A DNA stretch of 64,000 bases from NCBI GenBank assembly GCA_047125605.1, contig CP138932.1:1178001-1242000 (forward strand). Reading direction: 5' to 3'. Made by a program: the position numbers and the translations under genes. The notes below the pieces were generated by a model. The model was given only the letters and a program-made list of their open reading frames with translations. It searched no databases and was not told the DNA's origin. Within the stretch, counting starts at the first letter, position 1, and the number at the start of each line of letters is the position of its first letter. This DNA comes from JAKVBK01 sp022447275 (GTDB lineage Bacteria; Pseudomonadota; Alphaproteobacteria; Rhodobacterales; Rhodobacteraceae). This document shows, one piece after another, positions 1 through 8,118 of the stretch.

Positions 1-143
1 ACGCCGTCATAGGCGCCACCGCGGGCCAGTTCCTTGATGCGCTCGCAATGCAGCGGGGCAACATCCGGCAGCAGTTCGATTGTCACGATGCCGTTTTTCA
101 GCTCGATGAGGATGGTGTTTTCGGGATCCTTGATGTCGGCCAT
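1..143 (-). CDS. Peptidylprolyl isomerase (cyclophilin type), N-terminal part
   Basis: The reverse strand opens with an ATG at 143 and reads through the window edge without a stop, giving 47 codons plus two bases. The product starts MADIKDPENTILIELKNG and continues ELLPDVAPLHCERIKEL. This is the N-terminal beta strand and first helix typical of bacterial single-domain cyclophilins, which isomerise Xaa-Pro bonds. The catalytic residues lie beyond the edge and cannot be checked. It is divergent from pgk, with about 126 bases between the two starts. The family call rests on the N-terminus alone. Cytoplasmic location is likely because no signal peptide precedes this start. Confidence 0.8.
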   Translation of the reverse strand, partial: MADIKDPENTILIELKNGIVTIELLPDVAPLHCERIKELARGGAYDG

Positions 144-269
144 CTTTCGCGTCCTTTTTCTCTGGGCGATGCGATCTGTCGCGGCGGACACTAGACTGCG
201 CTCTTGTCGAACGAAACCCCCTCGCGTTACCTGCCTCACAACACCGCAGCAACACCGCAAGGAGACCCC

Positions 270-1448
270 ATGGGCTGGAACACTCTTGATGATATCGAAC
301 TGGCCGGGAAGATCGTGCTTGTGCGGGTGGATATCAACGTGCCCGTGGACGCGGGCCGGGTCACGGATGCCACGCGGATCAGGCGCATTGTGCCCACGAT
401 CAATGACATTCTCGCAAAGGGGGGCACGCCGGTGATGCTCGCGCATTTCGGACGCCCCAAGGGCAAGGTGGTGCCAGAGATGTCGCTGAGGACCCTGTTG
501 CCCGCGCTCGAAGCAGAATTCGGCAAGCCGATCACCTTTTTCGAGCGCCCCGCGCGCGCCGATCTAGACGCCCTGCCGGACGGCGCGATCGCCCTGCTTG
601 AAAACACGCGATTTACCGCGATGGAGCAAGCAAACGATCCCGAATTTGCCGCGTTTCTTGCCGCCCTTGGGGATGTCTACGTCAATGATGCCTTCTCTGC
701 TGCGCACCGGGCCCATGCCTCGACCGAAGGCGTGGCCCTCCTTCTGCCCAATGCTGCCGGACGCCTGATGCAGGCCGAGCTTGAGGCGCTCAATGCGGCG
801 CTGGGGGCACCAAAGCATCCGGTGGTTGCCATCGTCGGTGGCGCCAAGGTGTCCACCAAACTGGAACTGTTGGCCAATCTTGTGTCGAAAGTGGACCACC
901 TCGTGATTGGCGGCGGCATGGCCAACACGTTCCTGGCCGCCCAGGGCTTCGAGATCGGCACATCACTGGCCGAACGGGAGATGGCGGATACGGCGCGTGA
1001 CATCCTGGCCCGCGCAGCGCAACAGAATTGCCAGATCATCTTGCCCGTCGATATCGTCGTTGCCTCAGAATTTGCCGCACACGCGCCCCACACGTTACAC
1101 CACGCACAAGATTGCCCGGCTGATGGGATGATTTTGGATGCCGGGCCCGCCACCGTTGCGCTGATCACCGACACATTGATGGCGGCCGAAACCGTTGTCT
1201 GGAACGGCCCGCTGGGTGCGTTTGAGTTGGCCCCGTTTGATGCGGCCACCGTGGCGGCGGCGCAGGCGGCCGCCTCGCTGACCCAAGATGGCCAGTTGAT
1301 TTCTGTGGCAGGCGGGGGCGATACGGTCGCCGCGCTCAACCATGCGGGTGTCAGCGGCGACTTTTCCTACGTGTCAACGGCCGGGGGGGCGTTCCTCGAA
1401 TGGATGGAAGGCAAGACACTTCCCGGGGTAGCCGCGCTCGATTCCTGA
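270..1448 (+). CDS. pgk: Phosphoglycerate kinase
   Basis: The 392-aa product transfers phosphate between 1,3-bisphosphoglycerate and ADP in glycolysis and gluconeogenesis. The family length is about 390-400 aa. The substrate-side motif VRVDINVPVD is at residues 18-27 and the nucleotide-side GGGDT is near 348-352. An upstream in-frame start at 204 exists, but ATG 270 is preceded by AAGGAGA at 259-265 and gives the conserved N-terminus, so it is preferred. The gene sits upstream of the class I aldolase gene with 106 bases between, so the two glycolytic steps are neighbours. The gap holds an operator-like half-palindrome, so fba may also have its own promoter. Confidence 0.97.
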   Translation: MGWNTLDDIELAGKIVLVRVDINVPVDAGRVTDATRIRRIVPTINDILAKGGTPVMLAHFGRPKGKVVPEMSLRTLLPALEAEFGKPITFFERPARADLDALPDGAIALLENTRFTAMEQANDPEFAAFLAALGDVYVNDAFSAAHRAHASTEGVALLLPNAAGRLMQAELEALNAALGAPKHPVVAIVGGAKVSTKLELLANLVSKVDHLVIGGGMANTFLAAQGFEIGTSLAEREMADTARDILARAAQQNCQIILPVDIVVASEFAAHAPHTLHHAQDCPADGMILDAGPATVALITDTLMAAETVVWNGPLGAFELAPFDAATVAAAQAAASLTQDGQLISVAGGGDTVAALNHAGVSGDFSYVSTAGGAFLEWMEGKTLPGVAALDS

Positions 1449-1471
1449 GCAGCGCGAAGATGCTTTTACCA

Positions 1472-1485
1472 CGTTAGCGCCATCA
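1472..1485. promoter_or_regulatory. Candidate LacI-family (CceR-like) operator upstream of fba
   Basis: CGTTAGCGCCATCA matches 11 of 14 positions of the palindrome TGTTAGCGCTAACA. A near-perfect copy of that palindrome lies before edd at 47097-47110. The left half is intact and the right half is degenerate. From memory, CceR-type regulators of Rhodobacterales central carbon genes use a motif of this form; I could not check this against a matrix. The site is about 70 bases before the fba start, a plausible operator position. Confidence 0.35.
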
Positions 1486-1488
1486 ATA

Positions 1489-1514
1489 TTGCCGAAGCCC
1501 AAACGCTTCGGTAA
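1489..1514. repeat. Inverted repeat between pgk and fba
   Basis: A 10-bp stem (TTGCCGAAGC with GCTTCGGTAA, one G-T pair) closes a 6-base loop CCAAAC. No T-run follows, so it is not a clear intrinsic terminator. It lies between the operator-like site and the fba ribosome binding site. It could be a processing or stability hairpin in the fba leader, or a weak pgk terminator. Confidence 0.45.
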
Positions 1515-1554
1515 GCCCGGTACGACTTAAGCTTACATGTACCGGAGAGCAGTA

Positions 1555-2445
1555 ATGGCCGCACAAACGCAAGCAGATCAAATTCGCAGCGCCGGTGGCT
1601 TCATTGCCGCGCTTGACCAATCCGGAGGCTCCACGCCCAAAGCTTTGCGCCTTTATGGGGTGGATGATGACGCTTGGGGCAATGAAGATGAGATGTTTGA
1701 CCTGATCCACGCCATGCGGGCCCGCATCGTGGCGGCCCCGGCGTTTTCGGGCGCGCAGGTCATTGGCGCAATCCTCTTTGAGCAAACCATGGATCGCGAT
1801 TTTGACGGCATGCCTGCCGCCGAGCATCTATGGAATGTGCAAAGCGTTGTGCCCTTCCTAAAGATCGACAAGGGCCTCGAGGATGAAACCCTCGGCGTCC
1901 AGTTGCTGCGCCCCATCCCCGGGCTCAAGGACACGCTGGCGCGGGCAACCGACAAAGGCGTTTTTGGCACCAAGGAGCGGTCCGTGATCCACGCGGCCAA
2001 CGCCGAAGGCATCAAACAGATCGTGGATCAACAGTTTGAATTGGCCAACGCAGTGCTCGACGAAGGCCTCGTGCCGATCATTGAGCCAGAGGTCAACATC
2101 AACGCGCCTGACAAAGAAGCCTGCGAAGACATCCTGTTGGCAGAGCTGGCCGCAGCGCTGGACGGGCTGCCCGAGGGCCGGGACGTCATGCTGAAGCTGA
2201 CACTGCCCAGCCAGAATGACCTGTATGCCCCGCTCGTTGCGCACCCGAGAACCATGCGGGTCGTGGCGCTCTCCGGTGGCTACAGCCGCGATGAGGCCAA
2301 TGCGCGCCTCGCGGCAAATGCTGGCATGATCGCAAGCTTTTCACGCGCGCTGACCGAAGGCTTGTCTGAAGGCCAGTCCGATGAGGATTTCAACGCGGCC
2401 ATCGCCGCGGCAATCGACAGCATCCACGCAGCCTCAACCACCTGA
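1555..2445 (+). CDS. fba: Class I fructose-bisphosphate aldolase
   Basis: The 296-aa enzyme reversibly splits fructose 1,6-bisphosphate into two triose phosphates. It belongs to the bacterial class I (Schiff-base) family: the N-terminus has the conserved AALDQSGGSTPKAL, and Lys214 in VMLKLTLPS is the likely Schiff-base lysine. IEPEVNI, around residues 175-183, is also conserved. No class II zinc site is seen. An in-frame ATG exists at 1537, but ATG 1555 has GGAGAG at 1544-1549 and gives the family's usual N-terminus. The neighbours are pgk upstream and an ftsB-like gene 230 bases downstream. The residue assignments come from family knowledge, not an alignment. Confidence 0.95.
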   Translation: MAAQTQADQIRSAGGFIAALDQSGGSTPKALRLYGVDDDAWGNEDEMFDLIHAMRARIVAAPAFSGAQVIGAILFEQTMDRDFDGMPAAEHLWNVQSVVPFLKIDKGLEDETLGVQLLRPIPGLKDTLARATDKGVFGTKERSVIHAANAEGIKQIVDQQFELANAVLDEGLVPIIEPEVNINAPDKEACEDILLAELAAALDGLPEGRDVMLKLTLPSQNDLYAPLVAHPRTMRVVALSGGYSRDEANARLAANAGMIASFSRALTEGLSEGQSDEDFNAAIAAAIDSIHAASTT

Positions 2446-2675
2446 GGCCGGCCTCCACCTGTCAGACACCCGCGGGGCCTCGATCCCGCGCGTGTCGCCC
2501 CCCCAATCGCGGCAGATATGCGCGCGTGTATTGCGCAAGTCCGAAAGATTTTATCCTTTTGGGACAAGGGGGATTCACAAAGCTGTTCAACTGTGACACT
2601 GTCTTTGAAACGGGACGCAGATCCCACACGGGCACGCGCCAAATTCGGCGCAGTTTTTGAGACAGGCATTTCTCC

Positions 2676-2978
2676 ATGGCGGCATCTTTCGTACGCCCCA
2701 ATCTTGGAACCGCTGCGTTTTACGCGGTCATGGTCACCTTGGCGACCTATTTCACCTTTGCCGCTGTGCAAGGGGATTATGGCCTGTTTCGCCGCGTTGA
2801 AATCACAGCCGAAACCCATGTTCTGACAGAGCAACGAGACGCACTACAGGCCGAACTGGCGCGGCTGGAAAACCTCACCCAACGCCTGTCAGACACATCC
2901 CTTGATCTGGATTTGCTCGATGAACGGGCGCGCGCGGTGCTCGGTCACCTGCATGGCAAAGAAATTATCATTCGATAA
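2676..2978 (+). CDS. ftsB: Septum formation initiator family protein (FtsB/DivIC-like)
   Basis: This is a 100-aa bitopic membrane protein. A short cytoplasmic N-terminus is followed by one transmembrane segment at about residues 14-31. A coiled-coil heptad region follows at about 43-75 (EQRDALQAELARLENLTQRL), then a short periplasmic tail. The architecture and length are those of FtsB/DivIC, the divisome component that forms a complex with FtsL and FtsQ at the septum. The position just upstream of pdhA is common in alphaproteobacteria. Sequence identity in this family is low, so the call rests on architecture and context. The gene is monocistronic or loosely linked to pdhABC, 132 bases downstream. 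Confidence 0.85.
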   Translation: MAASFVRPNLGTAAFYAVMVTLATYFTFAAVQGDYGLFRRVEITAETHVLTEQRDALQAELARLENLTQRLSDTSLDLDLLDERARAVLGHLHGKEIIIR

Positions 2979-3073
2979 CAGAGCTCTAATCCTGTAGCAC
3001 GGCTGCCCCTCGGCGATCTTACAAGATTTTCACACGGGACAGGTGACATTCTTGAACGCTTGGTCTAGAATTA

Positions 3074-3087
3074 GTTTAACATTAAAC
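3074..3087. promoter_or_regulatory. Palindrome in the pdhA promoter region
   Basis: GTTTAA and TTAAAC form a perfect 6-bp inverted repeat around a CA centre, 24 bases before the pdhA start in an AT-rich patch. It may be an operator or a -10-like element. No regulator gene lies next to it, so the binding protein is unknown. Its spacing differs from the GTTAGCGCTAAC palindrome seen before edd. Confidence 0.3.
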
Positions 3088-3110
3088 GACATTTACTTCG
3101 GGAGGGAAAA

Positions 3111-4118
3111 ATGGCTGCAAAACGCACCACGAAGAAGCCCAATGTCTCTGCAGAGGAACTTCTGGGCTACTACCGGGAAATGCTCCTGATCCGTCGTTTC
3201 GAAGAAAAAGCCGGACAGCTCTACGGCATGGGGCTGATCGGGGGCTTTTGCCATCTCTATATCGGTCAGGAAGCGGTTGTTGTGGGGCTTGAAGCCGCCG
3301 CAGAAGAGGGGGACAAGCGCGTCACATCCTATCGGGACCATGGCCATATGCTGGCCTGTGGCATGGATCCCAACGGTGTGATGGCGGAATTGACAGGCCG
3401 CATCGGGGGCTATTCCAAAGGCAAGGGCGGCTCGATGCACATGTTCTCGAAGGAACGCCATTTCTACGGCGGCCACGGGATTGTGGCCGCGCAAGTGCCC
3501 ATTGGCGCGGGCCTGGCCTTTGCGGACCAGTATCAGAAGAACGGCCGGGTCACATTTGCCTATTTCGGTGATGGGGCGGCCAATCAGGGCCAGGTCTACG
3601 AGACGTACAACATGGCGATGTTGTGGAAACTGCCCGTCATTTTCGTCATTGAGAACAACCAGTACGCCATGGGGACATCCGTGACACGGGCCACCAAATC
3701 GCCCAACCTGTGGGAACGTGGGGCCGCCTATGGCATCCCCGGTGAAGAGGTCGACGGCATGGATGTTCTGGCGGTAAAGGCGGCAGGGCAGAAGGCCGTC
3801 GCCCACTGCCGCGCGGGCAAGGGCCCCTATATTCTTGAAATCAAAACCTATCGCTATCGCGGCCATTCCATGTCGGATCCGGCCAAGTACCGCACCCGCG
3901 ACGAAGTTCAAAAAATGCGCGAAGAACGGGATGCGATCGAACATGTGCGCCAGTTGCTTTTGACCGGAAAGCACGCAACAGAAGACGACCTCAAGGCAAT
4001 CGACAAAGATATCAAGAAGATCGTCAATGACGCTGCTGAATTCTCGAAGGAAAGTCCGGAGCCTCCCCTGGAAGAGCTTTGGACGGACATTCTTGCAGAC
4101 GCACCGGGGGGGAACTGA
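3111..4118 (+). CDS. pdhA: Pyruvate dehydrogenase E1 component, alpha subunit
   Basis: The 335-aa protein is the thiamine-diphosphate-binding alpha half of the heterotetrameric E1 that decarboxylates pyruvate. The ThDP/magnesium motif starts with GDG at residues 153-155 and ends with the ENN of VIENNQYAMGT, about 30 residues on. The C-terminal part has the phosphorylation-loop-like YRGHSMSDP. The start follows a strong GGAGGG and gives the usual MAAKRTTKK N-terminus. Two bases separate its stop from pdhB, so the subunits should be translated together. The operon order is pdhA-pdhB-pdhC, with no lpd next to it; E3 must be encoded elsewhere. Expression may depend on the AT-rich palindrome just upstream. 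Confidence 0.97.
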   Translation: MAAKRTTKKPNVSAEELLGYYREMLLIRRFEEKAGQLYGMGLIGGFCHLYIGQEAVVVGLEAAAEEGDKRVTSYRDHGHMLACGMDPNGVMAELTGRIGGYSKGKGGSMHMFSKERHFYGGHGIVAAQVPIGAGLAFADQYQKNGRVTFAYFGDGAANQGQVYETYNMAMLWKLPVIFVIENNQYAMGTSVTRATKSPNLWERGAAYGIPGEEVDGMDVLAVKAAGQKAVAHCRAGKGPYILEIKTYRYRGHSMSDPAKYRTRDEVQKMREERDAIEHVRQLLLTGKHATEDDLKAIDKDIKKIVNDAAEFSKESPEPPLEELWTDILADAPGGN

Positions 4119-4120
4119 TC

Positions 4121-5491
4121 ATGGCGATAGAAATTTTGATGCCGGCCCTGTCCCCCACCATGGAAGAAGGCACTTTGGCCAAATGGTTGGTCAAGGAAGG
4201 CGATACGGTCGCGTCCGGGGATATCCTCGCGGAAATCGAAACCGACAAGGCCACGATGGAGTTCGAAGCGGTGGATGACGGCACGATCGGGCAGATCCTT
4301 GTGGCGCAGGGCACCGAAAACGTGAAGGTAAACGCTCCGATTGCCACGCTCTTGGTCGACGGAGAAACAGCGTCCCCTGCCCCGTCGGCGGCGCCTGCCG
4401 CTGCAGAACCAAAAGCTGCCGCACCAGCACAGGAGCCTGCGCCCGCCATAGCGGCAACTCCCGTGGCCGTCGTTTTGCCCGAGGATCCGGAAATCCCGGC
4501 GGGCACCGAAATGAAGACCACAACCGTGCGCGAAGCGCTGCGCGATGCAATGGCAGAGGAAATGCGCGGTGACGACACTGTTTTCGTTATGGGCGAGGAA
4601 GTTGCGGAATATCAGGGCGCCTACAAAGTGACCCAAGGCCTGCTTGACGAGTTTGGCGCGCGCCGCGTGATCGACACGCCTATAACAGAGCACGGCTTTG
4701 CCGGGCTGGGTGTCGGGGCCGCTTTTGGCGGTCTGCGCCCGATCGTCGAGTTCATGACATTCAACTTCGCCATGCAAGCGATTGACCAAATTATCAATTC
4801 GGCTGCAAAAACCCTGTATATGTCTGGCGGCCAGATGGGCTGCCCGATCGTGTTCCGAGGCCCCAACGGCGCAGCGGCCCGCGTGGGTGCTCAGCATTCT
4901 CAGGACTATGCGGCGTGGTATGCGCATATTCCCGGCTTGAAAGTCGTGATGCCCTACTCTGCAGCCGATGCGAAAGGCTTACTCAAGGCCGCGATCCGGG
5001 ATCCGAACCCGGTAATCTTCCTTGAAAATGAAATTCTTTACGGCCGTTCATTCGAAGTCCCGCAGATCGCAGATCACACCCTGCCGATTGGCAAGGCCCG
5101 CGTCTGGCGGGAAGGCACAGATGTCACCCTGATCAGCTTTGGCATCGGAATGCACTACGCGCTGGAGGCCGCAGACGCTCTCGCACAGGACGGCATCTCG
5201 GCGGAAGTCGTGGATCTACGCAGTTTGCGCCCGATCGATTACGACACGGTTTTGGCCTCGGTACGCAAAACAAATCGCGCGGTCACGATAGAAGAAGGTT
5301 TCCCTGTGGGCGCGATCGGCAACCACCTGTCGGCCCTTATCATGACCCACGCGTTTGATTGGCTCGATGCGCCTGTGTTGAACTGCACAGGCAAGGATGT
5401 CCCCATGCCCTATGCGGCAAATCTCGAGAAACTGGCTCTGGTGACCACGAAAGAGGTGATCGAGGCCGCTAAAGCGGTAACCTACCGATGA
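4121..5491 (+). CDS. pdhB: Pyruvate dehydrogenase E1 component, beta subunit, with N-terminal lipoyl domain
   Basis: The 456-aa product is longer than a plain E1 beta (about 325 aa) because residues 1-78 form a lipoyl domain. Lys43 in EIETDKATMEFE is the lipoylation site. A linker rich in Ala and Pro (about 85-140) follows, then the E1 beta catalytic region from TTVREALRDAMAEEM onward, including EEVAEYQGAYKVT. The lipoyl fusion is characteristic of alphaproteobacterial PDH. ATG 4121 is chosen over an in-frame upstream start inside pdhA because it gives the lipoyl domain directly. The two lipoyl domains, here and in pdhC, are near-identical over their first 50 residues, suggesting duplication or conversion. 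Confidence 0.97.
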   Translation: MAIEILMPALSPTMEEGTLAKWLVKEGDTVASGDILAEIETDKATMEFEAVDDGTIGQILVAQGTENVKVNAPIATLLVDGETASPAPSAAPAAAEPKAAAPAQEPAPAIAATPVAVVLPEDPEIPAGTEMKTTTVREALRDAMAEEMRGDDTVFVMGEEVAEYQGAYKVTQGLLDEFGARRVIDTPITEHGFAGLGVGAAFGGLRPIVEFMTFNFAMQAIDQIINSAAKTLYMSGGQMGCPIVFRGPNGAAARVGAQHSQDYAAWYAHIPGLKVVMPYSAADAKGLLKAAIRDPNPVIFLENEILYGRSFEVPQIADHTLPIGKARVWREGTDVTLISFGIGMHYALEAADALAQDGISAEVVDLRSLRPIDYDTVLASVRKTNRAVTIEEGFPVGAIGNHLSALIMTHAFDWLDAPVLNCTGKDVPMPYAANLEKLALVTTKEVIEAAKAVTYR

Positions 5492-5539
5492 CGGGCGCTT
5501 TGCTTCTGAGCCCCGCGCACGCAGTGAAAGGACACAGCC

Positions 5540-6853
5540 ATGGCCACTGAGATCCTGATGCCCGCCCTGTCGCCCACGATGGAGGACGGTACGCTCGCAA
5601 AATGGCTGGTGAAGGAAGGGGATACGGTCTCTGCGGGTGATCTGCTGGCAGAGATTGAAACAGACAAAGCGACGATGGAATTCGAAGCTGTCGACGAGGG
5701 CACAATCGCCCGCTTACTCGTGGCAGAGGGTTCGGAGGGTGTAAAGGTCAATGCGCCGATCGCCCTGCTGGCCGACGCAGACGAAGATATCGACGCGGCA
5801 TCGGCCTCTGCCCCTGCGGAAGCGGTGGAAGCCGCTCCAAAAGAGGTAGACGCCGCGCCTGAAGAAGCCCATGGGACGGGCTCCAAAGACGCTGAACCAG
5901 CGCCCACCAGCTCTGCAGGCGAAAGGGTGTTTGCAACTCCGCTTGCCCGTCGCATCGCTGCCGACAAAGGGATTGATCTCTCCACGCTCACAGGCACCGG
6001 GCCAAATGGCCGGATCATCAAGCATGATGTCGAGACAGCCGAAAACCTCCCCGCGTCGGCCCCGAGTGGCACCACAGCTGCAGTTGCGCACCCGGCTGCT
6101 GTGACACCGTCACCCGCCCCTGCTCTGGCAGCCAGCGGCGTGGCTGCACTTTATCAGGACAGGCCATTCGAGGCCGTCCCCCTGAACGGGATGCGCAAGA
6201 CAATTGCGGCGCGCCTCAGCGAAGCCAAACAAACCGTTCCGCATTTTTACCTGCGCCGCTCGGTGCGGCTGGATGCCTTGCTGTCTTTGCGCGCTGAGTT
6301 GAATGCCCAATTGGCTGATGCCGGTATCAAACTCTCAGTGAATGATTTTGTGATCAAGGCCTGCGCGCGCGCGCTGCAACAGGTTCCTGCGGCAAATGCG
6401 GTTTGGGCTGGAGATAAGGTATTGCAGTTCACAGCCTCTGATGTGGCCGTCGCGGTGGCCATCGAGGGCGGGCTTTTCACACCGGTCTTACGCGATGCAG
6501 ATAGCAAGTCTCTGTCAGCCCTGTCAGGGGAAATGAAAGACCTCGCAGCCCGCGCGCGCACAAAGTCTCTCGCACCTGCGGAATACCAAGGAGGGAGCTT
6601 CGCAATCTCAAATCTCGGCATGTATGGGATTGAGAATTTCGATGCGATCATCAATCCACCCCATGCAGCGATCCTCGCGGTAGGTTCTGGAACAAAACAG
6701 CCAGTTGTCGGTGCAGACGGCACGATCGAGGTGGCAACCGTGATGTCTCTGACCCTGTCGGTTGATCACCGCGTTGTTGACGGCGCCTTGGGCGCAGAAC
6801 TGATGGCCGCGATAACATCCAATTTGGAGAACCCACTCACAATGCTGGTCTGA
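5540..6853 (+). CDS. pdhC: Pyruvate dehydrogenase E2, dihydrolipoamide acetyltransferase
   Basis: The 437-aa core of the complex moves the acetyl group from lipoamide to CoA. The order is lipoyl domain (1-78, Lys43 in ETDKATME), Ala/Pro/Glu-rich linker, peripheral-subunit-binding domain near 130-165 (FATPLARRIAADKG and TGPNGRIIKHDV), a second flexible linker, and the catalytic domain from about 210. The acyltransferase motif DHRVVDG places the catalytic His at residue 410. AAAGGA precedes the ATG. It is the third gene of the pdh operon, 48 bases after pdhB. The next gene, cysE, is convergent, so the operon ends here. The product is a single-lipoyl-domain E2, usual for this group. Confidence 0.97.
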   Translation: MATEILMPALSPTMEDGTLAKWLVKEGDTVSAGDLLAEIETDKATMEFEAVDEGTIARLLVAEGSEGVKVNAPIALLADADEDIDAASASAPAEAVEAAPKEVDAAPEEAHGTGSKDAEPAPTSSAGERVFATPLARRIAADKGIDLSTLTGTGPNGRIIKHDVETAENLPASAPSGTTAAVAHPAAVTPSPAPALAASGVAALYQDRPFEAVPLNGMRKTIAARLSEAKQTVPHFYLRRSVRLDALLSLRAELNAQLADAGIKLSVNDFVIKACARALQQVPAANAVWAGDKVLQFTASDVAVAVAIEGGLFTPVLRDADSKSLSALSGEMKDLAARARTKSLAPAEYQGGSFAISNLGMYGIENFDAIINPPHAAILAVGSGTKQPVVGADGTIEVATVMSLTLSVDHRVVDGALGAELMAAITSNLENPLTMLV

Positions 6854-7060
6854 ACCGTGCCCCAGTTCTTCTGAGCTACCATGCCCCAGCATGACGCTCA
6901 TGCGGATGATGGATTTACAGCCTCACGCAGGAGCGCGAATGGACTTACCGCTTTACCAAGAACGCCGCAAAAGTCAGGCGTAGACGGTGCGCTCTACACG
7001 CAGGAAAAACCAAACGGTGCGCTGACGTTTCACTCAGTTTGGCGCAGCCCGACAAGAGGT

Positions 7061-7879
7061 CTAGAGCCCACTGCTTTCTGACAACAGTTGGTCCATTGTT
7101 TGCGAAGGCTGCGCACAGCCTGCCTCACCAACGATCCGTGCCGGCACCCCTGCCACCGTTTTGCACGGAGGAATATCCTCCAGCACAACCGAGCCGGCGG
7201 CGATCCGTGAACAATGGCCCACAGTGATATTGCCTAGCACCTTGGCACCCGCACCGATCAGCACCCCATCCGCAATTTTCGGATGGCGGTCACCGTCCTC
7301 TTTCCCCGTACCCCCAAGGGTAACAGAATGCAGCATGGAAACGTTGTCGCCAACGACAGCCGTCTCACCGATGACGATGGAGTGCGCATGATCGATCATG
7401 ATGCCTTGACCAATGCGGGCTGCCGGGTGGATGTCCACGCCAAACATTTCTGAGGTGCGCATCTGAAAGAATTGAGCAACGTCCTCGCGCCCCTGGCGCC
7501 ACAGCCAATTCGCGACGCGATAGGCCTGGATCGCCTGAAAACCTTTGAAAAATAGGATTGGTTGTAAAAACCGGTGACAAGCTGGATCGCGATCATGCAC
7601 CGCAACGATATCCGCCCGTGCCGCGTCGTTCAGGCTTGGATCTGCCTCAAAGGCAGCATCGGCTATGTCGCGGATGATTTGTTCGGACATTTCGCTGGAC
7701 GCGAGCTTCAACGAAATTCTATAGGCAAGTGCTTTTTGAAGCGTTTCATGGTGTAGCAAGCTGGTATGTACAACCCCTCCCAACAGCGGTTCGACGCGCA
7801 CAGCCTCATCGGCTTCGCGCAAGATGCGATCCCATACAGGATCCAGCTGAACTGGTTTTGCCTGAGTTTTGCTCGCCAT
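7061..7879 (-). CDS. cysE: Serine O-acetyltransferase
   Basis: The 272-aa enzyme acetylates L-serine with acetyl-CoA, the first step of cysteine synthesis. The N-terminal helical region (about 1-140) is followed by a left-handed beta-helix of hexapeptide repeats with the conserved DHAHSIVIGETAVVGDN and SVTLGGTGK. The C-terminus ends with a tail resembling the CysK-binding tails of this family but finishing in Gly-Leu rather than the usual Ile, which may weaken CysK docking. An earlier in-frame start exists at 7927. ATG 7879 is preferred because AGGAG lies 7 bases before it. The gene is convergent with pdhC. The 207 bases between them show no convincing gene. Confidence 0.95.
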   Translation of the reverse strand: MASKTQAKPVQLDPVWDRILREADEAVRVEPLLGGVVHTSLLHHETLQKALAYRISLKLASSEMSEQIIRDIADAAFEADPSLNDAARADIVAVHDRDPACHRFLQPILFFKGFQAIQAYRVANWLWRQGREDVAQFFQMRTSEMFGVDIHPAARIGQGIMIDHAHSIVIGETAVVGDNVSMLHSVTLGGTGKEDGDRHPKIADGVLIGAGAKVLGNITVGHCSRIAAGSVVLEDIPPCKTVAGVPARIVGEAGCAQPSQTMDQLLSESSGL

Positions 7880-8118
7880 CGGAATGCTCCTATCCTGCTT
7901 GCCGTTTACAACAGATAGGAGGTCCATGTCATCTTGAAAGACCTGTTTTCATCAGGTGGGTTCTGAAAGCCACTTGGCTGATAGATATGGCTGTTTGGCA
8001 TATTGGGCGCATAGAGCAGCTACTTGCCGGTTGGCCTCTACGCCATGTGTCAGCAGCTAGCGCGACAGCAACGCGTCCCAAACTGAAACGGTGCAATCGC
8101 ACCGCGTGCAACGCCCAG

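Noticed and set aside
6881..7081. 66-codon plus-strand frame between pdhC and cysE
   Set aside because: Overlaps the cysE end and has no similarity or ribosome site; treated as intergenic.
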